DNA from: Typhlomys cinereus
Lineage: Eukaryota; Chordata; Mammalia; Rodentia; Platacanthomyidae
Direction of reading: 5' to 3'
NCBI GenBank assembly: GCA_023101885.1
Contig: JALPQD010000214.1
Coordinates: 2,790,001 to 2,854,000 of the forward strand
DNA length: 64,000 nt
A program made the translations under genes and the position numbers. Of this stretch, positions 12,007 through 24,885 are shown piece after piece. Under the pieces are notes generated by a model. That model did no database searches. It saw only the letters and a list, made by a program, of their open reading frames with translations, and was not told where the DNA came from. Numbering within the stretch: the stretch's first letter is position 1; each line of letters begins with the position of its first letter.

Positions 12007-12245
12007 AAAACCTTTTCCAATTATGCCACACTCCTCTTTTTGCAAAACTCAGTGTGACAGATGTGTAATTATAGTGATATTCAGAGTGGTCGTTCAGGCA
12101 TAGACAACAGCTTTAGCAGCGAGAATCTTATAATTAGGGGCAAATCCTTAACCACACAGCCATCATGCCCCACCAAAAAAAAAGTGGGATAGGACCAAGT
12201 GAAATAAGCAAAGGAACAGAGCTTCATTAAAACGTTAAGAGTGAC

Positions 12246-12525
12246 GGGGGCTGGAGAGGTGGCTCAGGGGTTAAGCCTCTGCCTTGCAGGCGGAAGGTCC
12301 TGAGTTCGTGATCCTAGACTCCGTAGACTCCGCATATAGATGCCGGGCGGAAGCGGGGGCGGCCTGCGCTTCTGGTCCTGGTAGGGCGGAGCCTGTGAAT
12401 CCCGGAGCAGAGTAAACAAGGAGGAGGTGGAGGCGTCCATGGCGGTTCCCGAATTCGCCCGTGGTTCTACACACACACGCACACACACACACAATTGAAT
12501 AAATAATAAAAAATTTTTTAAAAAA
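12246..12525 (+). mobile_element. Young B2-superfamily SINE
   Basis: A full copy with head, GC-rich body, (CA)n stretch and the tail AATTGAATAAATAATAAAAA. The target duplication GTTAAGAG(T/C)GAC lies at 12234-12245 and 12526-12537. It carries a small extra copy of a GACTCCG word before the body and the longer body form with GTAAACAAGGAGGAGG. Confidence 0.92.
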
Positions 12526-12654
12526 GTTAAGAGCGACATTTATATGCATCTTTTCTTTCTTTGGGTTCCATCATTTCTGATATTCGCCATTCATATATCC
12601 TTCTGAATGTTTTCTGCCACACAGAAATCATAATCTATTTAGTCATTCAAAAGC

Positions 12655-12850
12655 AAATCTCACACTGGTAAGATGGTTGAGTGAGGGAAGACACTTGCCA
12701 TGCAAGTCTGATAATCTGAATTTGGTCTCAGGAATCCACACAAGGATGGAGATCTGACTCCATAAAAGTTGTCCTCAGACCTCCACACATGCGCTGTGTC
12801 ATATGAACCACCTGTAACCCAACACATGCGCACAGTAATAAATTTTTTTG
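12655..12850 (+). repeat. B3-like SINE
   Basis: A tRNA-like head (GGTAAGATGGTTGAGTGAGG) is followed by 'GTTGTCCTCAGACCTCCACA' and CATGCGCTGTG, then a CACATGCGCAC stretch and AATAAA. These are the diagnostic B3 order and end. Confidence 0.65.
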
Positions 12851-12859
12851 AAACAGGAA

Positions 12860-13850
12860 ATAGCTCTTTGTGGCTATTCTCACTACCACCCTCTGCTCAG
12901 TACTTTCTGTTTATCAATGGGATCTGTGAATGCTATAAGAAAAAGACGTCAAACTGATTAAGTGTAAGATGTACAGATATAATCCACTATATACAGTTCA
13001 GTATTGTTATAACATTCTCAGTGTGTCTGAGAACAGAGAAGAACAGGGTTCTTACTATTCAAGAGTACTACAAATTATCTTACACAGTCCTTAGGTCTGT
13101 CTCTCTTCTGTTAAACTGGAAGAATATCAATCTTGTATTCAAATTCTTCATGTCACATTGATTAATGAATGGTTTTATTCACCTAAGGAGTATCCATGGT
13201 GAGTTATAAGCAAGTCAATTCATTAAGCTCAGGATGAGATCTGGGACTTGGGGAGAGAAGATTTTCTCAAATACTTTCTAATCTGCTGAAGGACTGTGTT
13301 GAAAGGTATCTATGTTTTGAAAGAATTCTATGTTACCAAACTATATACTCTTTAGATTTTCCTTATTTCCCAGTCACTATTTTTGGATAAAGCTATCCTT
13401 TGAGAATTCTTACTTATCACTGTTTAATTTTCAAAAGGTTTTGGAATGCCAGATAAAAGTACCAGATATAAGTTGAAATAAAAAGAGGACTTGATCAAGT
13501 TCAGTAAAGAATACTAAATAACTTGAAAATACTCCAAGAAGACATTTGTATCTGAAAAGAGAAATAACCTGAGTTTTCTGTAGGAAGTCACTGTGAGCCA
13601 CCCTACATAGAATCTCACAGCACATCAAAGCATTAGATCAGTGAGGCTTATTTGTAGTTCAGTAAAGATGAATCTCATGGAGACACAAAATGTTCTTCAG
13701 GAAGGCCTATCTACTTTTCTAACTCTAGCTCTATAAAGCTTTATGCTTATACTGGAAAAAATATTGCTCCCATTTATTGTCCCTTAGGAGTGCTAAGAAA
13801 TGTCCTCTATCTCCTGTGTGGATGACCAGGGCTGTATGGTTCAAAGGAGG
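12860..13850. other. No supported feature
   Basis: AT-rich DNA without a recognised gene or repeat. Confidence 0.45.
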
Positions 13851-13853
13851 AGG

Positions 13854-14040
13854 TCAAGGATGATAAGATAGCTCAAGGGATAAAACACCTGCTTGCAAAC
13901 CTGGAGAGTTTAGTTCCCAGAAGTCCACAGGATGGATGAAGAGAGTTGACTTTTCAAACTTGCCCTCTGCCCTCTTGTGAGTGCCATGGCATTTATATGT
14001 ATGCCATCCCCCTACCCATTCTCATAAATTAAAAAATAAT
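13854..14040 (+). repeat. B3-like SINE
   Basis: The tRNA-like head GATAAGATAGCTCAAGGGAT is followed by a body with 'TGCCCTCTGCCCTCTTGTGA' and an A-rich end near 14030. A younger GC-rich SINE has landed just after its tail at 14062. Confidence 0.55.
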
Positions 14041-14061
14041 TTTTTTAAAAAGGTGGGATAG

Positions 14062-14358
14062 GGGGCTGGAGAGGTGGCTCAGGGGTTGAGCCTCTGCCTT
14101 GCAGGCAGAAGGTCCTGAGTTCGGATCCCAGATCCCACGTATAGACGCCAGGCGGAAGCGGGGGCGGCCTGAGCTTCTGGTCCTGGTAGGGCAGAGCCTG
14201 TGAATCCCGGGGCAGAAGGAGGTGGAGGCGTCTATGGTGGTTCCCGAATTCGTCCGTGGTTCTACACACACACAGACACACGCGCGCGCACACACACATA
14301 TATATGCACACCCACACAATTGAATAAATAATAATAATAATAAAAAAATTTTTTAAAA
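14062..14358 (+). mobile_element. Young B2-superfamily SINE
   Basis: Full copy with the head GGGGCTGGAGAGGTGGCTCA, GC-rich body, a complex CA/CG dinucleotide stretch and the tail AATTGAATAAATAATAATAA. The target duplication GTGGGATAG lies at 14053-14061 and 14359-14367. Confidence 0.92.
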
Positions 14359-14367
14359 GTGGGATAG

Positions 14368-17300
14368 GTGGTGAGAGAATCATTTTGAAGGCTGCTCCTG
14401 AGACTCAGTGGAAACGAAATAAATCATTTGCCCCTGAAGGAAAGGAAATCCTGGGGTTGGGTGTGGGAAAGAGAAAGAATAGAGGAAGCACAAGATAAAT
14501 TTTCTGCTTTTACCTAAATCTATGGCTTCTAATTGTTTCTAAGTCTAGAATGGATTTTCACGGGCTGACTGGCTCTTTCATCTGTCTAGTAATTAAAGTG
14601 AGATGGAATCCTACCAGTTTAATTAATCACTCCTTCAGCAAAGATTCACTGTGAGCCTGCTATGTGGCAAGCTCTCAGGGAGCTGGGAGACCATGGCACA
14701 CAGGACAAGAAGCTCATATTCCGGGTTGGGGAGAGATGCATCTCATTTATCCAAGCACACTGTGACCCAAATATTCAGCATGATACTTGCTTCTTGTCTT
14801 TAGTCTCCCATCCACATGTTGTGCCTACATTGTATAAGACAAAGAACACTCACTTTCCCTGGATCCTTAATCTCAGCCACACTGTACTCTGTGCAACCTC
14901 ATGGTCGGTCTCACTTCTTGCTTCATTCTCTCCGATGTTTTACCTGGAATAGAAACTTAACAATGAATAGTTCTTAGGGTTCTAAATTCTTAGGATTTAA
15001 CAAAGACCTGAGATTCTACTGCACTTCATGTTCCATTTTTAGACTTCTAGAGGAATTCTGCCTCTCTGCTTTGCCCAAACTTGGCTACAAGCCTTCTGCT
15101 TTGACACATACCCTATCCAGTGCTGATACCTTGCATCTCATCCATCAAAGAGATGATTTCCTAAATCCACTGCTGTGGGGCCCACCACCTGTACCTATGA
15201 CAAGAAGCAATGTCGATTTTTCTAGCAAGCTGTCCTTTGCCTGTCAACCCCAGAGACACGGTGTCCTTCCACCATGTTCCAAAATGATCACTCGAATTAT
15301 GCTCAGGAGGACAGCTGTTCTCTTCAGAATCAAAAATAGCCATAGCTCTCTGAGATAGACATTGGCTTAGATAACCCCTTGAAGGTAAAGGAGCAAAAGT
15401 CAGAGCCTTGAACCTATGCTTGGGCATAGGCTGCTTCACTTCCAATTTGTTAGTGCTAGCTGAGGTTGCTGCTTAGGTATCATACAACATTATATGAACC
15501 TTTAGTCTTTGTGCGTAAGGTAATTTAATTGCAAAGTAGAAGTAATGTTGGTCAGTAAGTCTAGAGAGAGAAACTTTTCTCAACTTGCCCCCTCTCCCTC
15601 CTGAGGGCAGACAGTTTGGGCTCAGTTTCACTTTCCCCTCCTTTCCTTTTCTTCCTTACTCAAGAATTTAGGTAACTTAGGAATCTTCAAAAGAGCTTGG
15701 GTGGAGACACTGTCCTAAAGGGCTATGAACTAAGTCAAAGGCACAATCTCCAGGAAAATTCTCATATTAAAGAGAATCAGATCCTTTAGGCTCTTTGATC
15801 TCCTGGGGAGATCAGCCACAAATTCATACAGAAGAACAAGGAATTGTACAAAGTGACACAGCAAATGAATGCAAATTAAAACTATATTAGTGTGACTATA
15901 AATTTTAGAAAGACCTGGAATAGAATGGTAATATAGAGATGATATAGGCATGCTGGAAGCAGAAGCCTCTCCAGATCACGGGTACGCTGCCTCTTGGCAG
16001 TGGGTACTGTCAGAGCCACTAGAAAGAAAGAAAATCAGCCAGGGATGCTCGGGAAAAATCCAATGTCTTTGACAAGCTGTCAGACAGTCATTAGTATTCC
16101 CCTGACCACTGAGGAACTCAGATGTGAAGGTCTTGCCTGATCAAACACACTTTCTCAGTAATGAACTATTGAGCCAACGCCTGGAATAAAAATTTTTAAG
16201 TCTCCCATGCTGCCTGTTGGAACACGCTCATCTCCACTTAGGGGCCTAGCCCTACTGGGTCCATTTTCTCTCTAAGATTGTAAATATTAAATAGAAGGAA
16301 ATGCTTGCCTAAAGAAGAGCTGGCATCTCATCTGCATTCTTTATTGTAAACTGATAACAAAGGAAATCATGGGTCTCATGTAACAAATAATACTTAAGTT
16401 GAGCTCGTGTGCCTCTGAATAAGAAACTAACTTAGTTCTGAAACAAGGGAAGGCTGATCATTTTCCTTCTGATAAGTCTCTTTGATGCTCTCGTGGACTT
16501 TGTATTTTAAAGTATTTTCAGGGTTTTTTTTTTGTTCAAAAAATGAAATACAGCCTTTTTCAATTTGTGGTTTAAGTTTTAGAAAGAATATTCTCTTTAT
16601 TACCCACGTTCAGGTTTCCTGAAGAAAATCACTTGGAAATCTGTCCTGTGTCTGTACTTCTGTGTTATTAGCACCAGCTGTTGAACTTACCTAGAATAGA
16701 TTGAATGTGACATAGCATGATTCAGAAATCAGAACTGGGCTGCTGTCCCATTCTTAAGTGTTTCAGAAGTCTGTAATTAACTCTCCATAACTCACCATGT
16801 CATATTGGGATCAAAGTATTAAGGAACCTACAGGGTAAATAGCCTTGCAGGAGGTGTTAGTTCTTTATCCAGCTAATACTTGGTTTTTGGGGAGTTACAC
16901 CCAAGTCCCAGAAGCTGCAAAGAGAGTGAAATAGCGCCTAGAAGACTATGATCTCTGAGCAACTCACTGGTCCTAGAAGTTTATAGCACAATATGTCTTC
17001 ATCTTCCATGTTTAGATTCCTGGAAATACTATTTGAGAGAAAGAAACTTCACTTGATCCTAGTAGGAACACCAAGAAGTAAGGAAGGAGCCAAAGTTAGA
17101 AACTTCTATGACAGAAATAGACATGCTGGGTAGACTCATGTGTATGTAAATGTTTGAAATCTCATGGTTTTTAAGTTCTATAAGATAAAATGAACGCTAA
17201 CCAGAAATGATATGTTATTTTACTCATTTTTCACGAATAGTGATTACCTTCCATTTATCACACATTCTTTGGAAATTTTCTGAATATCGCTCCCTTACTC

Positions 17301-18968
17301 TTTCATCAAGAAGTATCTAAGGGTTGCATTTTCAGGAGTATCCTTTTGTTGTTATCAGCTTGGGTCTTTAAACTGGACCATCTTTTGTTAGAAATGTGCT
17401 CTGTTTCAACTAACAAAAGATGTCCTTCATTCAAGCTTCCATCACGAATCTCACCCTATCCACCTCTTGGCTCCATCTGTCCTTGGTATTTTTAGCCATG
17501 CAGTTTTCCCTAAGATAGCTATATCTGCAGATGTCAAGGCAGGATGAAGGGGAACACACAGAGGAAGAGCAGCAGCTCAGGTCAGTGAGGAGGGAGGCAC
17601 AGTCCCTGGGGATGCATCCCTACATCTCAGTGGTGTCACATTACACTTGGCTGAAGGGGAGTCTGGGAGATGTGTTTTTGAGTTACTGACATTTAAAATG
17701 TCCTAAAAGAAGGGGAATACAGAACCCAGTAGATAGCAAGCTACAAATCTTTTTTCTGAATTTGCTATTTAAATAGTTGGCTACCCATCCCCCATTCTCA
17801 GCATTTCAGTGTCTTTATCTTCACATATCTCACAGGCTTTGATTCTTAGGTTGCTCTGGTTTTCTTCTTTGTCTTTCTACTATATCAGTTCTCTGTTTTT
17901 TCAGGTTCTACCATGGAATCTGAGCAATTTCAGATAGAAGACATTTAGGAAAAAAATATAGCATCTATAGGGAATGTTATAGGCTTTTTTCTTTGTTATT
18001 GTTGCCTAAATAGTACTGTATAATAACTGCTTTCACATCATAATGTAAGTATCTACATGGTGAAATAACATATACTTGGAGCATTGCAAAGGTTATGTTA
18101 AAATACTATGACATTTTGCACAAGAAATTTTTCCATCTGAGAATTTTCTATCCATGTGTGGGTGTCCTAGAACTAATCCCCAGCAGACTGGGAGTTTGCA
18201 AAGATCTCTACTATTAACTCTCTATGCCTTGCTTTCTGTATACATTTTATGCTTTTCTTTCCTTCTTCACTTTAAGTACTCTTGACAAGAGATGTTCCTG
18301 ATCTTACATTCTCTTCTTAGCCAAAAATATTGTCAGAAATAATTTCATGTATATCTTCCCTTAAGTCTCATTATAGACAATAGTCAAATATGTTTATATC
18401 TTTAAAGATTTATTTCCCCCAAAAAGATTCACTTCCATGTAGTTGGCATGAGCTTACTGGCAACTCCTCTCAGAGCTGGGGATTGGGACATAGGAGGACT
18501 TTGGTTTAAGGGCTTGAACTTAAGGTCCAAGGATGCATTACTGGCTCAAAAATGCAGAGGCATCTGAAAACAGTTTCTGAGATTTTGGCCAATATAAGGC
18601 AGCATGGAGACCTGAAAAGGAAAATGGGTTGTATAAGAAAATTGCGTGTGCATTATTAGTAAGCATGCTGAAATTGATTTATTGTTGAAATTATAAACAG
18701 AAAATTCACATCCAAACTTGAGTCTACCTTGAGCCTTTGTTGAGTGTAAGAAAGGGTGGTTAGCTGAGATGCTGAAATGTGATATTTTCAAGAATGCTCT
18801 GGGCTCACTAAGATATAATGTGAACATATTAATCCTCAAGGAAAGCCCCACAGCAATCTGCAGCAGCTATACAAAAATAGATGTAGACTTATTGGGTAGC
18901 AAAAGTGGCTTTGAACCTAATCCTTCTCATTGCTCAATTCTAACCAATATGTACTTCAATAAAATGCA
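14368..18968. other. Long unassigned stretch
   Basis: No coding frame, young repeat or microsatellite stands out. At about 14625-14760 the words CTATGTGGCAAGCTCTCAGG and 'GGGAGACCATGG' resemble an ancient mammalian interspersed repeat, but I cannot name it with confidence. This is the least repeat-marked part of the window and the best place to look for conserved non-coding DNA. Confidence 0.45.
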
Positions 18969-18971
18969 ATA

Positions 18972-19397
18972 CATGTAAGGTTATAGTTAGATATAGGTGT
19001 CAACTTCACCGTTTGAAGCATCTGGGCACATTTGTAAATAATTAGTAATTGAATTAAACCCACAGCAAGCCTACATGAGATTGCCCAGTTGATGAGGAGG
19101 ACCCAGCCTGTAGTGGGTGGGACTAGTCCCTGGGCAGGTGAAAAAGATGGGGAGATGGTTAAGGAAGTTAGCATTCTTCTGTACACTTGGTCAGACATGC
19201 TGGTCTGACAAGTAAAGATTGTCTCTTTCAGTGATCCCGTGCTGTGGTCAGTTCCCTCAGATCCTGGTGTTGATATGAGCTCCCCTGCCAAGCTAAAAAG
19301 GAACTGTAACCAAGAAACATAAGCCAAAATAAAACCCTTGTTTCCTTAAGCTATCTGGTGATGAATTTATGTGCAATAATACAGGCTAACTGCCACA
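18972..19397 (+). mobile_element. Solo LTR, MT-like MaLR
   Basis: The sequence runs in the same order as the LTRs of the 60.9-62.8 kb provirus: ATAGGTGTCAACTT, 'CCCAGCCTGTAGTGGGTGGG', 'CCCTCAGATCCTGGTGTTGATA', AATAAAACCCTTGTTTCCTT, and CAGGCTAACTGCCACA. An 11-bp direct repeat TACATGTAAGG lies at 18970-18980 and 19399-19409 around it. No internal region follows, so it looks like a solo LTR. Confidence 0.75.
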
Positions 19398-19409
19398 GTA
19401 CATGTAAGG

Positions 19410-20487
19410 ATTTTTCATGGACTTTTCATCTTCACATGGAGGAGACCTTTTAAATGGACCTGGCACTCCATTGGATATAACTGTACAAAAGTTAGAAGAA
19501 AAGAAAAAGGGGAAAGGGTGAGGGAGCAAGGGAGACAGAGAGAGGAAAAATGGGGGACAGAGGGAGGAAGGGAGGAGTGAAGAAAGGAAAAAAAAAAGGA
19601 AGAAAAGGCTGAGATATTAGTTGCTGATTCCAACAATGAAATAGAATCCAATTTCCACTAATGAAAAGCAAGAAGCAACCATTGGCAGACGAGTGCACAG
19701 GGAGAAGTGAGTAGGACATACCAGGCTAATTGTTGGATGCCACCTCATGGATCTTCAGCATTCAGTGGGTCATGAGAAGAATGCCTATTTGAAATGGCTT
19801 TTGGGTTGACCCATGTTCTTATAGCTTTTTATCAAATTGCTGCATGTGTTTTATGCTTTTCAAGGTGCTTCTTCATATACATTGAATTCAGGCTTAGAAG
19901 TCAGGCTTACAATGCAAGGCACAGTAATGTTTGCACCAGGTTTTGTTACATTCAGCTCAGACCATGATCCTCGTGCTGCTGTTGCAGCTTAAGTGCCAGT
20001 TCGCTGGAAATCTGTTCTGAGGCTGGATGTTGAATCCTGGTATTTTACTTCATGACATTTTTATTCCTTTTATTCAAAAATTATGTCCTTACATTGTGCA
20101 CTACATATCTTTGTGAAGAAAGAAACTTTTATATGATTACCATTATAGAATAAAAGTATGGAATTTATCCCAATACTGAATTAATAAAAACACATTAAAT
20201 TATGTCATATGAAGACATTATATTCTATGGCAATGAATCAAAGATGTTCAAGGCAAAACATTTTACTTGGATATAACTGTATTCATGTCATCATTAAGTT
20301 CTACTTATTTTGATATATAAAAGCAGAAAAACCAAAATCAACATGATCTGCAATATGGGTTTTTGTGCCACATGTAGGCTCTCCTTGATAAGTTTGCCAG
20401 AAATTGCTGACTTTCTTTATTTAAATACACTGAGTTGTAATTAAAATATTTTATATAGCAAACAATTACTGAATGATTGAATTTATC
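19410..20487. other. No supported feature
   Basis: A purine-rich patch lies at about 19495-19610 (GGAAAGGGTGAGGGAGC and similar). The antisense open frames there (Phe/Leu/Pro-rich) come from this composition. Otherwise nothing was recognised. Confidence 0.45.
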
Positions 20488-20781
20488 TTTTTTGTTTATT
20501 TTGCATGTGTGTGTGTGTGTGTGTGTGTGTATCAGAGGACACTGAGTTGCCTGTGGAGTACAAAGGGTGATGTCAGATGACCTCAAGAGTCATCCTGGAT
20601 TGCTCTGCCTCTTTTTTGCTTTGCTCGGGATTTCCCAGGCTCCACCTTCCAAAGCCAGAAGTGCAGGTTGTTGCCATTTCTGCCCTTTAAAAAAAAAAAA
20701 AAACTTGGGATCCAGGATCCAAACTGAGGTCCTTCTGCTTGTCAGGCATAGTCTTAACCCCTAAGCCATCTCTCCGGTCCC
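20488..20781 (-). mobile_element. Older B2-superfamily SINE
   Basis: This is a minus-strand copy of the older subfamily, ending (plus strand) in GCCATCTCTCCGGTCCC and starting with a TG repeat. Its body has CAGAGGACACTGAGTTGCCT in place of the GC-rich body end of young copies. An internal A run of 14 sits at about 20690. The flanks carry an approximate ATTTATC repeat. Confidence 0.8.
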
Positions 20782-20789
20782 AATGGATT

Positions 20790-22050
20790 TATCATTTCAA
20801 TGCTACCGATGTACTTCTATGCTTATTGTTTGTTTTTGCTTTTCTCCTATGTGAAACTGCTAGTGGAAAAATACCCATGAGATTACTTCAGTTGTTTTAA
20901 GCATGTTGTCACATCAGTTCTGATGGGTGTTTATTGTATTCTAAAACTGTGTCTTCAAGAAAAAGAAAGTTCTTTCAGAGTGCACTATCAATTAAAATTT
21001 CTATATAAAAATGATTTCTCTCTGGCCACTGATGGTCTTGGTATATTAATGCTTCCACAGACTATGCTCATTTTCATTTTTGAAAATATCTGTGTGAAGA
21101 ATGAGCTTTACATGTTTTTTTGTTGTTTTTATTAATTAAATTTGTACTTTGCGATCTCACAAATATAATTCATTCTGATTGGTTAAACTATATATTTTTT
21201 AACTTGTCAATTGAAGTCTTACGATAGAAGTAAATACCTAGATTTCTGTAACAGATGTAACAGAGTGGCAAATTGAATTTTCCCTACAAATACTTTTTTT
21301 ATTTTTTGATCTATGAATATTGTAGCTCCCCTCTGACCTGTACTAAGAAGAAGGGGAAAAAAGATACCTGTCTGGATAAAAGATTAGTTTAAACTCAGAG
21401 AAAAAAAAGCATCAGTCTTTTCAGATAATATTCAATTTCTGAGAAGAAAGACAGAAAAAAGTATCTTTCCACAGATTTTGTCTTCAGTTTTTCTTAACTC
21501 CTGCCCAAGACGGCTCCTTTGGCCATGGGGAACAAGTGTGGTTTTCACAAGGCTTGAGTTAGAAGGAAGAGTCTTTGTGGGTAGAGAATCGAATTGGTGC
21601 TGTCTAGCTGCTGCTCATGACTTAGTTCTATGGCTGCTGCGTGGTGCACGGCGTATCCCTTAGGTACATGTCTGCATATTCTCCTCAGTTCTGTAGGTCA
21701 GTTTTAACCTTACTCTTCCAGACTTCTTCTATTCTGATAGGAATCATCAAAAACAGCCCCTTAACACTGCTCTTAGTCTTCATGTAGTTATAACATGGGC
21801 TCATCCAAGGGATTTTGTGGCCAATGTCGTCTTGTCTTTTGTTGACTGATTTAGTTGTGTTCCCTGTGGCTATCAACACTGGATTCTTGCCCTACAATTG
21901 TCTTCATCCGGCACCCCACTACTGTTATAGCAGCCCCCACTCAGACACTTTCCGCTACAGCCTCAATGACTGCAGATCACACATCTGCAAGATATGAGAA
22001 CTGAGGCTATTTGAGGAAACCTCAACCTCCTCCTGACTTTCTACATTATG
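20790..22050. other. No supported feature
   Basis: No gene or named repeat was recognised. Several short open frames have no motif. Confidence 0.45.
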
Positions 22051-22056
22051 CTAGCT

Positions 22057-23345
22057 AGTGCTAGTTAGAGTAAGTGTCACCTTGACATTCGAAGGGCAAG
22101 CTCTGGTCACATCTGTGGAGATTAGCAGTTAAGGCAAGACCTAAACAAGTCTGCAGGAGAGTATCTAATTTATGTGGAAAAACCCAGTCCATGGTGGATA
22201 GAACCATTCTTTGTGCAGGTTGATAAGATGGAAGGAGTTGGTTTAATTCTTTGGCAAACTTTGGCATAGTTGTAGAGACTTGCAATCTGGCAAATGAGTT
22301 TTGTCCTTTACTCAGCAATCCCTGTGGATACTGTGTGGCCAGTTCCTTTGGCTCCTGGTGTTGATATGAACTCTCCTGTCAAACTAGATTATGAACTGTA
22401 ACTAAAAATTGTGACATAGAATAAAATCCCTATTTTCCTTAAACTGTTTTGTCATGAATTTATAGGCAGCATGTAGACAAAATGCAACAGGATTTACACT
22501 AGAAAAGTGGAGGGAGTTTTCCATTGTTTGGGTGCAACTTTTGATGAAGAGATCAAGGACTTTGACAAAGTTGAATGTAAAGATAATGGGCTAGTTTGCT
22601 TGGTAGAGGAGAGCCATGCTGGCAGTCTTGGAGGTTTGGATGAAGAAAGGGCAGACAGCAGGGCATTCCGTATCTACTGGAGAATATTATTGAAGAGATA
22701 GTGCTTTGTGCTGGTACAGTGCAAACTCAGACTCTCTTAGGAAAAGAAAGTCTAAGCCAGTCGTGCCCTTTGAAAGTTTTGACTGCTTAGAAAAGGGCTT
22801 TTTGCACACCAGCACAAAGAAGCTGATACAATTATGGACCAGCTGCTATCTCAACCTCACTGCAGAGCTTGGCAGAATCATGCAGGTAATACTGGCTTTG
22901 AGGCAAGATTGCAGGAGTCATGTGGAATGGCTGAGCTTGTCATGAAGTGGAAGGTCTGGAGTTTCTGCAAAGGAAGGTGAAGCTTATAGTTTCAGAGAGA
23001 ACGTAGGATGTTGGAGATGCCAGAACCATGACAGAGCTGTGGAGGAAGGCTGTGAGTTCATACAGACAAAAGGATGGATTCCTTCCAGGTTCATGAAGAA
23101 CAGTGGGTGAAGTGATCCCTCATGGAGTACCAAGAGGAGAGAGGGAGAAAGTCTCCGTGCCTCTCTGCCTCTGTTTTACCCTAGAGTTGGCTAAGTCTGG
23201 GTGACCCATGTCTGAGGTCATACAGGGCTCTGTGGCAAGCTCTTCTGGTTCTCCTTTTCCATGGTGCTTCCTCTTCTTTTTCTGTCACTTGCTCAAAGTG
23301 CACATGGGTTGTCTTTTGTTTGCTGAAATTTTATATTCTATCATA
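22057..23345 (+). mobile_element. MT-like MaLR: 5' LTR plus internal part, 3' LTR missing
   Basis: The LTR (about 22057-22489, ending ATGCAACA) is related to the LTRs at 18972, 27334 and 60950. The internal part from 22490 matches, in order, the reverse complement of the internal part of the provirus at 61367-62382. Shared words include AAGGACTTTGA.GAAGTTGAAT, 'AGGAGAGC', 'GGTGAAGCTTATAGTT' and 'TTGGAGATGCCAGAACCATG'. No second LTR follows, so the copy is 3'-truncated or eroded after about 23345. MaLR elements are non-coding and were mobilised by ERVL relatives. Confidence 0.7.
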
Positions 23346-23349
23346 TAGC

Positions 23350-24216
23350 AGCAGATCTTGGGCCTTTGCTGTCACAGGTACTAGAGTTTTTTTTTTTTTC
23401 CCCCTTTGAACAAGAGAACACCTTAGTTGCATCTTTGGGCTAGGGATGTAGTACATTAAAGAGGAGAGAGAAGACCATTTCAGAAAACCCATTCTCAAGA
23501 CAATATGCTGAGTTGGAAATCTTAATTTTCTGCATGATATTATTCAATATTCTAGACTTGAATAATATATCATGGTTTTTGCTAGTTTTCTGTTCTAATG
23601 TGAATCCCCACTTCCAATTAGATGGGCAGCCATGTCAGTTGGAGGAAGATCATTCTCTTGAACAGACAAAGAAAAGTAGTAGTTTATTAAAGTTCTTAAC
23701 AGCTAAAAAAAATACAGTGCAGTGGAAAGTCATTGTATTTCTATATGGAAATGGACATGTGTCAGTTACTGATTTTTTTAATAAAAATCATAGAATGGCC
23801 AGGCTGACTCGCTACTTCTGACCACCACTTAGATTGATACCTTGAAAAAGAAAATAATTTCTATAGGCGATGCTCCCTATCCCAGCTTCTTGGAGTCTAA
23901 TAAGGAAGTAAAAGAGGAATCCTTTGCCTCAGCAAGTATTAAGGGCTTTACATTGCTATGCTTCTTTACACAAATAACTTCTATTCAAGTAAGTAACTTT
24001 AGGTCCAATAATTAAAATCATGCTTAACTTACTGTTTTTTATCATATAATTTACTTAATGATTTTGTTGCTTCCTATCCCATGAGAATGTAGCTAATACA
24101 AGGACAGAATGTCTCATAGTACTTGCTCAATTCATAGATAGTGAATTAAAAAAGAAAATCATTCTAAACTTATATTTTCACTAATCTTCTAGCATCTCGA
24201 AAATCCTTGCTATATT
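23350..24216. other. No supported feature
   Basis: A T run lies at about 23386-23399. The 102-codon open frame at 23513-23821 has no recognised domain. Confidence 0.45.
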
Positions 24217-24300
24217 CATTTTTGTTTCTTTTTGTTTTTATTCAATTATGTGTGCGTGCGCTTGTGTGTGTATGTATGTATGTGTGTGTGTGTGTGCTTG

Positions 24301-24331
<31 letters not shown>

Positions 24332-24543
24332 TAGAACCACAGATGAATTCGGGAACCACCATGGCCGCCTCCACCTCCTCCTTGTTTACTCTGCCCAGGG
24401 AATCACAGGCTCTGCCCTACCAGGACCAGAAACGCAGGCCGCCCCGGCTTCCACCCGGTGTCTATACGTGGGGTCTAGGATCCGAACTCAGGACCTTCTG
24501 CCTACAAGGCAGAGGCTTAACCTCTGAGCCACCTCTCCAGCCC
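24217..24543 (-). mobile_element. Young B2-superfamily SINE with long TG tract
   Basis: A minus-strand copy ending on the plus strand in GAGCCACCTCTCCAGCCC. The body includes the longer form with CTCCTTGTTTACTCTGCCC. A compound TG/TATG tract lies at about 24250-24332. Two overlapping open frames of 106 and 108 codons cross it and are artefacts of SINE sequence. Confidence 0.88.
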
Positions 24544-24885
24544 AAGAACTATTTTTAAAAGGCATTTAATAACTTAAATTATTTTGGGTTGTTCACAGTA
24601 AATTTAGCTTCTTAAGTCCTAAAATAAATAAATAAATGAATAAAAATCACAGAGACAAAGATATTATCATCTGGTAAAATATTTGTCCTAGATGAACACA
24701 AAACACTGTATTTATTGACAAACTTCTTGCAACAATTGCATTCTTTTCTATAATAGAAATAGCCACTCCTTTGAAAAATAAGTAGTAGAAATTGATATTG
24801 TACTGAGCATAGAAAGAAGGGTAATATTGGTACAACGGGAGCCCCAAAGAACCCATGTCTAGCTTATATTTCAAAGAGCAGTCTT

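Noticed and set aside
24207..24558. Open frames of 106 and 108 codons
   Set aside because: They lie in a TG tract and a SINE. The same frames recur at 12264-12549, 14029-14383 and 30878-31746 because the SINE body is open by chance.
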